A program made the translations under genes and the position numbers. The notes beneath the pieces were generated by a model, which saw only the letters and a program-made list of their open reading frames with translations, had not been told where the DNA came from and made no database searches. From Cellvibrio sp. OA-2007 (GTDB taxonomy: Bacteria; Pseudomonadota; Gammaproteobacteria; Pseudomonadales; Cellvibrionaceae), in contig NZ_BBUL01000020.1 in the NCBI RefSeq assembly GCF_000953825.1, positions 62,001 through 126,000 on the forward strand: 64,000 bases of DNA. Reading direction: 5' to 3'. Each line of letters starts with the position of its first letter. Position 1 is the first letter of the stretch. Below, piece after piece: positions 20,768-29,297 of this stretch.

Positions 20768-20784
20768 TTCAAAAAAATAGTTTC

Positions 20785-21486
20785 CTAACTCTTCTTTCTG
20801 CGCGTACTCCACAACAAACAACACCCAAGTGCACTAAACCATAGGGTAATCATTAATACAAATAGGCTCATTCCTTTCACATTTAAAGGCCACTTACCGG
20901 TAGCCAATACGAGCAAGCTGGCACCGCCGAATAATAAACCTGCTACTCCCACCCAGCGAAAGAAACTTTTATCTCGAACCAGATTGCTGCTCCAACAGAT
21001 CAGCGAGCATAACCATGCAAAGGCTCCGGCATTCGCTAGCACTTGATTCGATTGCATTAATAGGCGTGATTGAAATTCGAAAATTGCCAACTGCTCAGCG
21101 GTGCTGGTCTCTGCACCTAGCAGCATAGCGGGTGCGAGAAAACCACTAATCAATGCCGCTCCAGCTATTGCTAATCCGCCCACTGTAAATAAACCACTTC
21201 CAAGCCAAACGATGGGGGTATTTTTTGCGGCACCATAGAGCGTAAATAACCAAACGTAGATGAGTACCACCAGAATTAATAAGCCGTGCACATGCATAGT
21301 GAGCCCGGCAATTTGAGCCATTTGTTCAATTTGTGCGTGAGGTTGTGAAGCGTTGATAGTTGGGTGATGAGCCATGCCCGCATTCGCCAGTATGGACAGG
21401 ACAATTAAGCTCCAACCAATAAGGCGGTAATAGGAATTTATTTTTTGTTCATTTTCATTTAACACAATGCCTCCAAAGAAAATCAT
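20785..21486 (-). CDS. multi-pass membrane protein of unknown function
   Basis: A 233-residue protein with about six hydrophobic helices (for example LIGWSLIVLSILANAGMAHH, LLILVVLIYVWLFTLYGA, VAGLLFGGASLLVLATGKW, SLFVLMITLWFSALGCCLLW). I do not recognise a family. It is divergently transcribed from the TetR regulator with only 48 bases between the annotated starts, so it is the likely target of that regulator. ATG 21486 or GTG 21465 could be the start. Confidence 0.75.
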   Translation of the reverse strand: MIFFGGIVLNENEQKINSYYRLIGWSLIVLSILANAGMAHHPTINASQPHAQIEQMAQIAGLTMHVHGLLILVVLIYVWLFTLYGAAKNTPIVWLGSGLFTVGGLAIAGAALISGFLAPAMLLGAETSTAEQLAIFEFQSRLLMQSNQVLANAGAFAWLCSLICWSSNLVRDKSFFRWVGVAGLLFGGASLLVLATGKWPLNVKGMSLFVLMITLWFSALGCCLLWSTRRKKS

Positions 21487-21528
21487 TTAAATGGAGTGCC
21501 AGCCTAACAAGCGCTTATAGATAGTTGG

Positions 21529-21552
21529 CGGACAATGCTATTAGAATGTCCG
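21529..21552. promoter_or_regulatory. candidate TetR operator
   Basis: CGGACA-N12-TGTCCG is a perfect six-base inverted repeat in the narrow divergent region, overlapping the first codons of the longest TetR frame. Dyads of this size beside a divergent tetR-type gene are typical autoregulatory operators. Confidence 0.45.
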
Positions 21553-22134
21553 GCATCTAAAACAAAACTTTGGGTAAATGGTGTGACAGAAGAATTTGAA
21601 GGAGACAAGCGCACCGAGCGTACACGGTTAGCGTTACGCAACGCGTTTTTTGAATTGGTGTTATCGCAGCCTTACAGTAGGATAAAAATTGCCGACATCA
21701 TCGCCAAAGCTGATGTGGGGCGCTCGACGTTTTATGAACATTATAAAAATAAAGACGATCTGCTCTATGCGAGTTTGCATTGGCCTATGACTGTTTTGGC
21801 CTCTGCTATGTTACCGCCGAGTAAAGTGTTGGATGTACAGGGGATACTGGAGCATTTTTGGCAGAACAGAAGTTTTGCTCGCCCTATATTGACGGGAAGT
21901 ACACGTAAGCATGTTAATCGCTGCCTTAGCCAGATACTTGTCGAGCAATTACACAACATGTCTTCGCCTTCACAAAATCGCTATGTCCCTGTATCCGCTA
22001 TTGCTCAGGCGCTAGCCGCAACGCAACTCTCTTTATTAAGCGACTGGCTAACCGGTGTCTATGCCACAACACCAGATAAGCTTGCGCAACAGTTAATGCT
22101 TACCAGCAGAGCGATTGCTATTCCTACTGTGTGA
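21535..22134 (+). CDS. TetR/AcrR-family transcriptional regulator
   Basis: Up to 199 residues. The N-terminal helix-turn-helix is clear: RTRLALRNAFFELVLSQPYSRIKIADIIAKADVGRSTFYEHYKNKDDLLYA, the last part being the recognition helix signature GRSTFYEHYKNKDDL. The C-terminal ligand domain is divergent, and the inducer is unknown. The annotated ATG 21535 overlaps a candidate operator, so the real start may be GTG 21583 (GTGACAGAAGAATTTG). It probably represses the divergent membrane-protein gene and itself. Confidence 0.9.
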   Translation: MLLECPASKTKLWVNGVTEEFEGDKRTERTRLALRNAFFELVLSQPYSRIKIADIIAKADVGRSTFYEHYKNKDDLLYASLHWPMTVLASAMLPPSKVLDVQGILEHFWQNRSFARPILTGSTRKHVNRCLSQILVEQLHNMSSPSQNRYVPVSAIAQALAATQLSLLSDWLTGVYATTPDKLAQQLMLTSRAIAIPTV

Positions 22135-22155
22135 TCATAAATAAAGAATCATCGC

Positions 22156-22258
22156 ATGACTGCCAACTTGCAAGGCATACAAGCCGCTGACATTTTCCGC
22201 GACGCTTATCATTTTTACGCAACCAACGACGACCTGTTACCCCAAGCCAATAATGTTA
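22156..22258 (+). pseudogene. 5' stump of a truncated gene at the eCIS locus boundary
   Basis: ATG 22156 opens 33 codons with good protein character (MTANLQGIQAADIFRDAYHF...LPQANNV). After that the frame continues only as the antisense of the last payload gene, with low-complexity Arg/His. The simplest reading is that a gene downstream of the TetR regulator lost its 3' part when the payload end of the eCIS locus was joined here. The original function is not recognised. Confidence 0.4.
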
Positions 22259-22960
22259 CTCGCCATCGGCGTCATCGTCGTCCTCACTCCAGTTTGCGTA
22301 ACCGCCATGATGGCCAAAACCACCATGAACATACATGTCAACCAATTCCATATTGTATTTTCCCATTTGATGATGCCAGGTCAGTTTTCCTTTTCGATCC
22401 GACGTACTTTTACCTATTGCACGATCCCCTAATCCAAAATGGCGCGGTCTGGACATACTACCTAACAATGATGGGTCTATATTCTCTTTTGTTGCTTGAG
22501 CACCAATTTCAACGGATGTCTGAACTGGGTTGCTACCTTTGTCGGTACTGTGTGGATAAATATTATTTGAAAATGAATCAATCACATTGCCATTAATATT
22601 AAACCGGAACCATTTTGTGCCCTGCGTGGGCGTAGCAATTTTTTTACTGGCAGTCTCAGTGGATGTAGCATCATTTTTATTCTCTTTTACATCTGTTTTT
22701 GCCTGTACTACGCCAGCAGACAAGCTCGCTGCAATATTTAACGGCGTTACCTGATGGTTATTCATTTTGGCTTGCAACGCATGCAAACCTTTATTTTGTG
22801 GGCTTTGCGCCAAAAGAGCTTGCACAGATTTTAGTTGCGTAGTCACCGAACGCGAATCCGCAAACGGCAGATTGGTCCCGGTATGAAGTTGTGTTGGCTG
22901 TTGCATCGCCTGATCTGCTTGCTTGGTTCTTTCAGCCTTTGAAGGTATCTGGGTTTGCAT
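22256..22960 (-). CDS. eCIS payload: WHH-type HNH/EndoVII nuclease toxin
   Basis: A 234-residue protein. The C-terminus carries KLTWHHQMGKYNMELVD, then VHGGFGHHGG (WHH at 195-197, GHHGG at 216-220), the signature of the WHH subgroup of HNH/endonuclease VII toxins found at the tips of polymorphic toxins. The first 90 residues form a disordered leader with SRSVTTQLKSVQALL, resembling the SDQRASTAVQLKQQ leader of the neighbouring payloads. There is no secretion signal. It is the last gene of the eCIS locus and has no adjacent immunity gene. It is predicted to cut DNA inside a target cell after injection. Confidence 0.8.
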   Translation of the reverse strand: MQTQIPSKAERTKQADQAMQQPTQLHTGTNLPFADSRSVTTQLKSVQALLAQSPQNKGLHALQAKMNNHQVTPLNIAASLSAGVVQAKTDVKENKNDATSTETASKKIATPTQGTKWFRFNINGNVIDSFSNNIYPHSTDKGSNPVQTSVEIGAQATKENIDPSLLGSMSRPRHFGLGDRAIGKSTSDRKGKLTWHHQMGKYNMELVDMYVHGGFGHHGGYANWSEDDDDADGE

Positions 22961-23124
22961 ATTAGTTAAATCCTTTGGGGAATTTGATACCAGAAGATTA
23001 GATAGTAAATCCCATTTATTGCACTATCACAGCTTGGGATGGACGACGCCCGTGCCCGTCCGTTTGAGATTATCGCTTGGGTGGTTTTACTTGATCATAT
23101 GCATTGAGTCTGTATAAATTCTCT

Positions 23125-23169
23125 GTAGCTGTTTATGATTAATCTCCTCTAGGCAGGATAAACAGTTAC
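23125..23169 (-). terminator. inverted repeat between two payload genes
   Basis: GTAGCTGTTTAT and ATAAACAGTTAC pair over 11 of 12 bases with a 21-base loop, starting 31 bases after the stop of the endonuclease-like payload gene on the minus strand. There is no T-run, so attenuation or RNA processing is as likely as termination. Confidence 0.35.
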
Positions 23170-23200
23170 ACAGATTTACTTGCAGTCTCGGAATTACACA

Positions 23201-23959
23201 TTAGATCAGCTTAATCCACCAAGTACCACCGCCATCATTTTCTACTCCCTCCCGAAATGTATTTTCGTGGGATCGCCACAGTGGATATGTTTCTTCAACA
23301 TTGTCCATATTTCTGCTATTACCTTGGTTAAACGCAGGATTTTGAGGAAATACCCAATCGTCGTCATTACCAAGCCCACCATTTTGACGACCAAGCTTAT
23401 GGCCTGCATCCCAATAACGTCCAGATTTATAGGATCTATCTGCCTCTGGGTTCTCAACTTCATAGGCATATTTGTTGCCAGTCACAGTGTGTGTTGATAT
23501 TTTTGTCGACTTTGCCGAGGCGTAATCAAATCGAACTGCATCGGGCTTAAAAGTCGATGGATTATTGACATAATCGCGAGTCCCCTGTGATGTACCCGTT
23601 CCCGTATCTAGATCAGAATCTAATACAGTGAAAAGATCACCACCCAAGTGACTGGTTTTTGTAGGCAAACGCTGAACAACATTGCCTGCACTATCAACCA
23701 AAGGGTTTTCCATTTTTCCTTTTTTAAAAGAATCTACTAAGTGCTGCCTGGCTTGATCTTCCGGTAGTTGAGTTAGATGCACTTCCCTGACATTTTCTTC
23801 CGATGGCTTTTTTTGAGATACATGTGATGAATGCATCATCCCTTGCTGTTTTAATTGCACAGCAGTCGATGCACGTTGATCCGAAAATGTGGGTGTCGTT
23901 ATTGAGCGTGCAGGACTTTGAGCTGGTTCTTGTTGTGATTGTTTGCTGATGTAGCTCAT
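23201..23959 (-). CDS. eCIS payload: DNA/RNA non-specific endonuclease-like toxin
   Basis: A 252-residue protein. The C-terminal part has DAGHKLGRQNGG (184-195), then WVFPQNPAFNQG (202-213) and a downstream Glu. This matches the DxGH...PQ..xxNxG...E pattern of the NUC1/EndA-type metal-dependent nucleases, with Ala in place of Arg in the usual DRGH. The N-terminus carries FSDQRASTAVQLKQQGMM (25-42), the leader shared with the other payloads. There is no signal peptide, DUF4157 domain or immunity gene. It starts at ATG 23959, fifteen bases after the preceding payload gene, so the two are cotranscribed. Predicted role: nucleic-acid degradation in the injected cell. Confidence 0.75.
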   Translation of the reverse strand: MSYISKQSQQEPAQSPARSITTPTFSDQRASTAVQLKQQGMMHSSHVSQKKPSEENVREVHLTQLPEDQARQHLVDSFKKGKMENPLVDSAGNVVQRLPTKTSHLGGDLFTVLDSDLDTGTGTSQGTRDYVNNPSTFKPDAVRFDYASAKSTKISTHTVTGNKYAYEVENPEADRSYKSGRYWDAGHKLGRQNGGLGNDDDWVFPQNPAFNQGNSRNMDNVEETYPLWRSHENTFREGVENDGGGTWWIKLI

Positions 23960-23974
23960 TTCCCTCTCCTGACA

Positions 23975-25825
23975 CTATGCTAGTGCCCTATCAATGGCGT
24001 CTTCGACGTCCTCAATTTCGCGAGCGGTGAGCGGTCGCATAACCAGAGCTTCATCTTGAAGCAAGGCTCCTAATCGATAGCCAATATATATCATTCTTTC
24101 CGGATGCTGTTTGCGCACGCCTGTTAATTTATCTCGCACACGTTGCTCTTCACTACTGCGAATAACTTCAACTCTTGCTGCATTACCTAAAGTATCAGGT
24201 GCATTCACACGGGTTTCAAATTCTTCAGAGACAATTTCATTTGCCTCCTGCTCGTTTTCCACTATTTCTGATTCCACCAACTCCCTTTTCACTTCAGTAT
24301 CCATAGCTTTATTCATATCTTCGATGCGAGTTCCAGCGCCTGCTGGGTCTAGTTGACCGCGATCGACCTTTTTTCCACGCTCATTTATTAAAAATTCGGC
24401 TATTGCGGGTGCATCCATATTCGCGTCTACATCAAAGTTGGACGCAAGGAAGCGAGTGTTTTGTTTTGGCGGTCCTTTATAGCCTTTCATGAGGGAGCCA
24501 CCGTAGAAAATTTCCCAGTTTTCATTGTCAATTCGTTGCTCCCAGTTCCGTTGGTTTCCTGGCGTGTTTGGTGATGCATCACCCTTATGGTTTTTTGCGA
24601 CTGCTTTTAGAGTGTTTCGCCACCATCGCCACAACCTGGTGATGGCTCTATCAACGGCGCCTTTGGTTTGCAACCATCGCTCCCGCCATAACTCGGTGCC
24701 TGTCTCTTTTAAGGATTCTCCCTCTTCCAGATATCCCCTATCTTCAATAATTTTTTTACCATGAGTAGCAAGAAGTAGCAGATCTCTTGCCAAATCATCC
24801 ATATCGCCCAAATAGTTTTGCTGGAGATTGTCTTGGGTTTCATTGCTTGTCACATTGCGCATTGCTGATTTGTAGGTCTTGGCATGACCCTTCGCTTCCG
24901 ATTGCAGATCAACCATCATTTGGCGCAACACAGCAGTGTCTACCTCCGGATCTGGGCCTCTATCCTCCAGTACCATAATCACATCGTGTAGCATATGCAT
25001 TGCAAGACGATATTCTTGATGCTGGGGCACATCATCCGGTCGCATCTGATCTTCTTGTAATTCCCTTATGCCGTTATTTTCTTCTCCTATCTGATCGGGA
25101 TCGATTTCTTCGTTAGCGGAAAATTTACCAAAGTCCTTGGTTCCAAAACGAAAGCCTTGTGCACCAATGCCGCCCTCGATTTCTTCACCTTCGTCATCGT
25201 CAACCAGCTGCGCAGTCGGGGAATTTATTGTTGAAGTTTTATTAGTTTGAATATCAATACTTTTTAACTGCAGTGCTTTTGCGCCCATCACATCCGCTTC
25301 ATGTTCCAGCCCCGCATCATCATTCACCGGCACACCGGCTTTCATTTGCATAGTGGGTTGTACACGCCCCTGCTTCTGCTGCACAACATGCCAGGCTTCG
25401 TGCGGTAGATGTTGTTCTTGACCGGGAGCGACGTGGATGTCAGTTCCCTGTGCATAAGCGTGGGCATTTAGTTGTGCGGGTTGAGCTGAGTTGTAATGGA
25501 CTTTTACATCATCCATGGAATAGCCGGATAAATTTTCGATACCGGATTTTAAATTGTCGGGCAGACCAGTGTTGTTGGGTTTTGCAGCAGCAGATTCTTG
25601 CAATTGTGTTGGAGTTTCGCTTTCAAATTTTCCTTGCAGTGGCTCATCCTCGGCGCTTATTTGTTGAATCACGTTCGGGGAGTGTGCTGCTTGCATTATC
25701 TGTTGCTGTTTGAGTTGCACTGCGGTTGAGGCGCGCTGATCAGACAACATAGAAATAGGTGATGTGAGAGCCTTTTTTTGCGTCGGATCTATATTTTTCC
25801 TGAGTTGCTTGCTTGTATAGGTCAT
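23975..25825 (-). CDS. eCIS payload: DUF4157 protein with nucleotidyltransferase-like region
   Basis: A 616-residue protein from ATG 25825, which has AAGGA eight bases upstream; a longer frame to 25849 has no such site. In order: leader SDQRASTAVQLKQQQIM (28-44), one EPLQGKF motif, then a DUF4157 domain (about 83-180) with HEAWH at 142-146, the HExxH of a putative metallopeptidase. The acidic, helical middle is unassigned. Near 440 it has IFYGGSLMKGYKG and, after a gap, NFDVDANMDAP (GGS 442-444, DVD 465-467), similar to the G[GS]...DxD core of nucleotidyltransferase folds though the spacing is long. DUF4157 is a known marker of eCIS cargo. The toxin activity is inferred, not certain. Confidence 0.75.
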   Translation of the reverse strand: MTYTSKQLRKNIDPTQKKALTSPISMLSDQRASTAVQLKQQQIMQAAHSPNVIQQISAEDEPLQGKFESETPTQLQESAAAKPNNTGLPDNLKSGIENLSGYSMDDVKVHYNSAQPAQLNAHAYAQGTDIHVAPGQEQHLPHEAWHVVQQKQGRVQPTMQMKAGVPVNDDAGLEHEADVMGAKALQLKSIDIQTNKTSTINSPTAQLVDDDEGEEIEGGIGAQGFRFGTKDFGKFSANEEIDPDQIGEENNGIRELQEDQMRPDDVPQHQEYRLAMHMLHDVIMVLEDRGPDPEVDTAVLRQMMVDLQSEAKGHAKTYKSAMRNVTSNETQDNLQQNYLGDMDDLARDLLLLATHGKKIIEDRGYLEEGESLKETGTELWRERWLQTKGAVDRAITRLWRWWRNTLKAVAKNHKGDASPNTPGNQRNWEQRIDNENWEIFYGGSLMKGYKGPPKQNTRFLASNFDVDANMDAPAIAEFLINERGKKVDRGQLDPAGAGTRIEDMNKAMDTEVKRELVESEIVENEQEANEIVSEEFETRVNAPDTLGNAARVEVIRSSEEQRVRDKLTGVRKQHPERMIYIGYRLGALLQDEALVMRPLTAREIEDVEDAIDRALA

Positions 25826-25876
25826 AACTTGGTCCTTAATTCTGTTCAACGTTTATAACCGGCCTGAAATATTACT

Positions 25877-27052
25877 TTATATATTTGCCAAATGATTAAT
25901 CACAATATCGTCCACTCCTGCTTTCTTGGTTACACCAACAGCACATTCTCTGGCAGCAGCCTCTAAAGTGCGAGTAACCGGTTTGCCCGCACCATTACCG
26001 GCTATAGTTTTGTCGTACTGTGTCGTAGTAATCGTTGGCCTGATTTCCTTATATCCTAGAACAGGTGTTGTTTCGACAAAATCATGCGCGTCATTATTAA
26101 CTGCTGCAATAACTTCAGCACTATCAGAAATAAAAGTTGTTTTTGGTTTTTCTTTGCTCGTTGCCCACGCCTCTTGATTTGCTAACGGCACCAAGTGTTT
26201 AGCAAGCTCTACAGTTGGCACCTTTGGCGTCGTTCTTACAGACATTAATTGATTTACATTTAAAGCAGGTAAATTCGTCTTCAATGCGACAAGACCACTC
26301 TCCACTGGCAAGCTACTCTGTTGGATCGCCTTAGCCCCCATCACATCCGCTTCATTTTCCAAACCCGCATCATCATTTACCGGCACACCCGCTTTCATTT
26401 GCATAGTCGGTTGTACACGCCCTTGTTTCTGCTGCACAACATGCCAGGCCTCGTGGGGTAGATGTTGCTCTTGACCAGGAGCGACATGGATATCAGTTCC
26501 TTGTGCGTAGGCATGGGCATTTAATTGTGCGGGCTTGGCAGAGTTGTAATGGACTTTTACATCGTCCATGGAATAGCCGGATAAATTTTCAATGCCGGAT
26601 TTCAAGTTATCCGGCATACCGGTGTTATTGGGTTTTTGTTCACGTTGCGCGGTTGCGTCGGAAGAAAATTTTCCTTGTAGTGGTTCTTCCTCTTCAGCGG
26701 CGCGTTGAAGAGGTTCAAACTTTCCCTGAATGGGTTCCTCTTCTTCCATTAATTGTGCGGTCGCAAATTTACCTTGCAGTGGCTCCTCTTCTTCGACTCG
26801 CTGCGCCACGAACTTACCTTGCAGCGGCTCTTCTTCCTCCATTAATTGTGCTGTCTCGAATTTCCCTTGTAATAACTCTTCATCTTCAGCGCGCTGCAGA
26901 GGTGCGCTTTGCGAGGAGGTCATCATCTGCTGCTGCTTGAGTTGTGCAGCGGTGGAGGCGCGTTGGTCGTTAAATAATTGTACGCTGGGTTTGGCAGCGG
27001 CTTCTTGCGCGGATCTGTCTTCGCTGGCAGCTTGGCGGGTAGTGAAGGCCAT
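25877..27052 (-). CDS. eCIS payload: DUF4157 protein with LQGKF repeats
   Basis: A 391-residue protein. The leader [17 protein letters not shown] (28-44) is followed by five acidic repeats of the EEEPLQGKF type (LQGKF at about 61, 77, 92, 108 and 125), then DUF4157 (about 140-240) with HEAWH at 200-204. The last ~100 residues (from [13 protein letters not shown]) match nothing I know and probably hold the effector activity. The DUF4157 part is nearly identical in protein and DNA to that of the next payload. GGGAGAACACC precedes ATG 27052. It is the first payload gene after the ion-channel-like gene. Confidence 0.75.
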   Translation of the reverse strand: MAFTTRQAASEDRSAQEAAAKPSVQLFNDQRASTAAQLKQQQMMTSSQSAPLQRAEDEELLQGKFETAQLMEEEEPLQGKFVAQRVEEEEPLQGKFATAQLMEEEEPIQGKFEPLQRAAEEEEPLQGKFSSDATAQREQKPNNTGMPDNLKSGIENLSGYSMDDVKVHYNSAKPAQLNAHAYAQGTDIHVAPGQEQHLPHEAWHVVQQKQGRVQPTMQMKAGVPVNDDAGLENEADVMGAKAIQQSSLPVESGLVALKTNLPALNVNQLMSVRTTPKVPTVELAKHLVPLANQEAWATSKEKPKTTFISDSAEVIAAVNNDAHDFVETTPVLGYKEIRPTITTTQYDKTIAGNGAGKPVTRTLEAAARECAVGVTKKAGVDDIVINHLANI

Positions 27053-27134
27053 GGTGTTCTCCCGGGGTTTCCCTGGTAATAGATCAATGATTTAAACATC
27101 AACGTTGGTGCGTACCGCTAATTCCTTCTACTGC

Positions 27135-29297
27135 CTAGTGGCGAAACGCCCAGACAGTGCACATAAACAGAGCGCCGGAAATGGCCGGCCAATAAAACAG
27201 TTTAGGCAATAAATTGTCATGGAACTGAATAAATGACAACTGCACCTTTAAGGATAATAAAACCGCATTTGCCGTGATTAATAGAATAATTACATAGGTT
27301 ATTAAATAGAAATATTCTAAATAGACCACTGAGTTGGCGGCTAACTCATTGCGCATCTGCACATGGGAGATAAGCGCAACAAAAAACAGTGCCGAGCAAG
27401 ATGCAACTACTCCAGCAGCGTTAAAGCCCAGAAAGTCTTTTTTCTCATCATCGGTAGACATGGTGACGACAATGGCAAAAAGCATCAATACCACCACAAA
27501 TAGTGGGAATAGGTGCGCAAGAAAGGGATTGATAAAGTTGCGCATAATTTCAATATTGAAATACAGCTCCGGCACGACCCCGCCAGGTGTTTTGCTGGCA
27601 ATACCGAGACGGGTGTTGTATTGGTTTTCACGCATCTCAAAATAGGAGCGAAACAAGGACCAACCGGATAAAACAAAATCTCTTTCTATGCCTGGCAATG
27701 AACGGGTATTCAGGCTGTTGTAAGATTTTAGATCTGGCACTAGCACTATGTTATCGCCAATTTTTTCATGCCAGAGCCTGATCCATACTGATTGCCGGTC
27801 TAGCGGAAAAAGATCGGGGGAAAAATTTTCGCGCAAAGTTGTTTCAAAATACCAGCCTTTTAAGGTCTCGCCATTTTTTTCCTGCTCATAAGCTAATTTG
27901 ATATTTGTTGTAATTGCTTCGGGAAAAACCGTACCAATCTCGTAGTTAGAATCTTGCCCTTCCTGGTAGCGGTGCCAAATATAACCGGTGATATTGACAT
28001 TGCTGGCGCTGAGAAACTCTATGGACTGAATAAATAATCCGACCGGCACATAAATAGGCGCATCGTCATATGCATTGAGTGAGCGCAATGCATTTTCGCG
28101 TTCAAATTTTTCGATAATTGCTTTATTAGCCAATACTACCGATTGACTTTTTGGTGGATTGATAGCGCCATATTCAAGAACCCAAATACTAATAACGCCG
28201 GAGAAAAAAATTACCGTATATATTCCGGTATCAATCCACAATTGCAATCTACTGGTTCTTTTACGCCGTAACCGCATACAGCTATAAAATAAAATTCCTA
28301 TGATAACTAATAGGGTAACCCAATCGACTCGATCATTTTTAGTGAGCTTATGCAAAATGCCAGTATCTCTATTGCCATTACTCGCAGTAGATTCTTCTAC
28401 CATTTCTGCGATAGTCGTTTTAGAAATTACACTAGTCAACTGCCATTGAGTTGCGGAAATAGTTACGCTGTGTTGCCATGCATCTTCCCCCGTTAACAGA
28501 TTAACTGTGTTATTCGCTGCGGTGTTAACTGAGGTAATTTGAGAAAGTTGTTGCGTGGTCTGAGCGATACCACTCAAGCTATGATACAACTCACTACCTT
28601 GCGCGGTGATAAGATTTAAATAGTTATTATCTTTGATGTCATATTTTTCGATTTGATCATGTAACCATTCAAAATTAATATCGACAAAAACCAAACCAAT
28701 TTTTTGTTGCTGTGCATTATAGACCGGTGCTGTATAACGAATAATATGCTGATCCAGTGCCGCTTCATAAAAAGGTGTCAGCCATTGGCGCTCATGAGTT
28801 TTAGCAATGTGGTACCAAGCTTCAGGGTTATGCAGTAAATCCTGCGGTTGTTTATTACTGACAAAGTAATCGTAATAGCTATCTAGCCGTTCAATTCTGG
28901 CGCCTTTGGAGTGCTGCCGAATAAAGGGGGCATAAAGGCGAAAATGAGTCGCGGATGCTTCTGCATCAAACGCTACACCCAGCGCGACAAATTCTGTGTG
29001 CTGTAAATAGGTAGCACGAAGATTCTCTTCAATATTACATGGGCTACAAACCGCTGTGCTTAGCAGCGCAGCGAGCTCATCGGCAACAACCGCAATCGCC
29101 TGAATTTTATTAGATAAATCCGCTGCCAAAAATTGTGTTTGTTGCTCAGCCCATAATTTTGATTGCTGTTGATTATGCTGATACTTATTAAAGACATAGA
29201 TAGCTTGAACAACAGCAAACAATATAAGCGCTGCGGTAATGAAGCTTAAGCCAAGTAACAATAGTCGCGGTTTATTATTTAACATTGGCAGCTTCAC
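27135..29297 (-). CDS. dCache sensor fused to a pentameric ligand-gated ion-channel-like domain
   Basis: A 720-residue membrane protein. TM1 is at about 9-33; a periplasmic double-Cache-like sensor (about 45-300, with RLDSYYDYFVS, WLTPFYEAALDQHIIRYTAPV and GLVFVDINFEWL) is followed by helices at about 326-343 and 355-374. A second extracytoplasmic region (385-585) ends in the LFPLDRQ element (496-502), close to the FPFDxQ hallmark of Cys-loop-type channels. Four C-terminal helices follow (589-614, 625-648, 657-683, 698-717), the number expected for such channels. Start 29297 overlaps the preceding gene by 23 bases; M5 (29285) is an alternative. The channel assignment is an inference from motif and topology. 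Confidence 0.7.
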   Translation of the reverse strand: MKLPMLNNKPRLLLLGLSFITAALILFAVVQAIYVFNKYQHNQQQSKLWAEQQTQFLAADLSNKIQAIAVVADELAALLSTAVCSPCNIEENLRATYLQHTEFVALGVAFDAEASATHFRLYAPFIRQHSKGARIERLDSYYDYFVSNKQPQDLLHNPEAWYHIAKTHERQWLTPFYEAALDQHIIRYTAPVYNAQQQKIGLVFVDINFEWLHDQIEKYDIKDNNYLNLITAQGSELYHSLSGIAQTTQQLSQITSVNTAANNTVNLLTGEDAWQHSVTISATQWQLTSVISKTTIAEMVEESTASNGNRDTGILHKLTKNDRVDWVTLLVIIGILFYSCMRLRRKRTSRLQLWIDTGIYTVIFFSGVISIWVLEYGAINPPKSQSVVLANKAIIEKFERENALRSLNAYDDAPIYVPVGLFIQSIEFLSASNVNITGYIWHRYQEGQDSNYEIGTVFPEAITTNIKLAYEQEKNGETLKGWYFETTLRENFSPDLFPLDRQSVWIRLWHEKIGDNIVLVPDLKSYNSLNTRSLPGIERDFVLSGWSLFRSYFEMRENQYNTRLGIASKTPGGVVPELYFNIEIMRNFINPFLAHLFPLFVVVLMLFAIVVTMSTDDEKKDFLGFNAAGVVASCSALFFVALISHVQMRNELAANSVVYLEYFYLITYVIILLITANAVLLSLKVQLSFIQFHDNLLPKLFYWPAISGALFMCTVWAFRH

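Noticed and set aside
22258-22596. Extension of the plus-strand frame beyond 22258
   Set aside because: It is antisense to the WHH payload gene and reads as Arg/His low complexity typical of a shadow frame.
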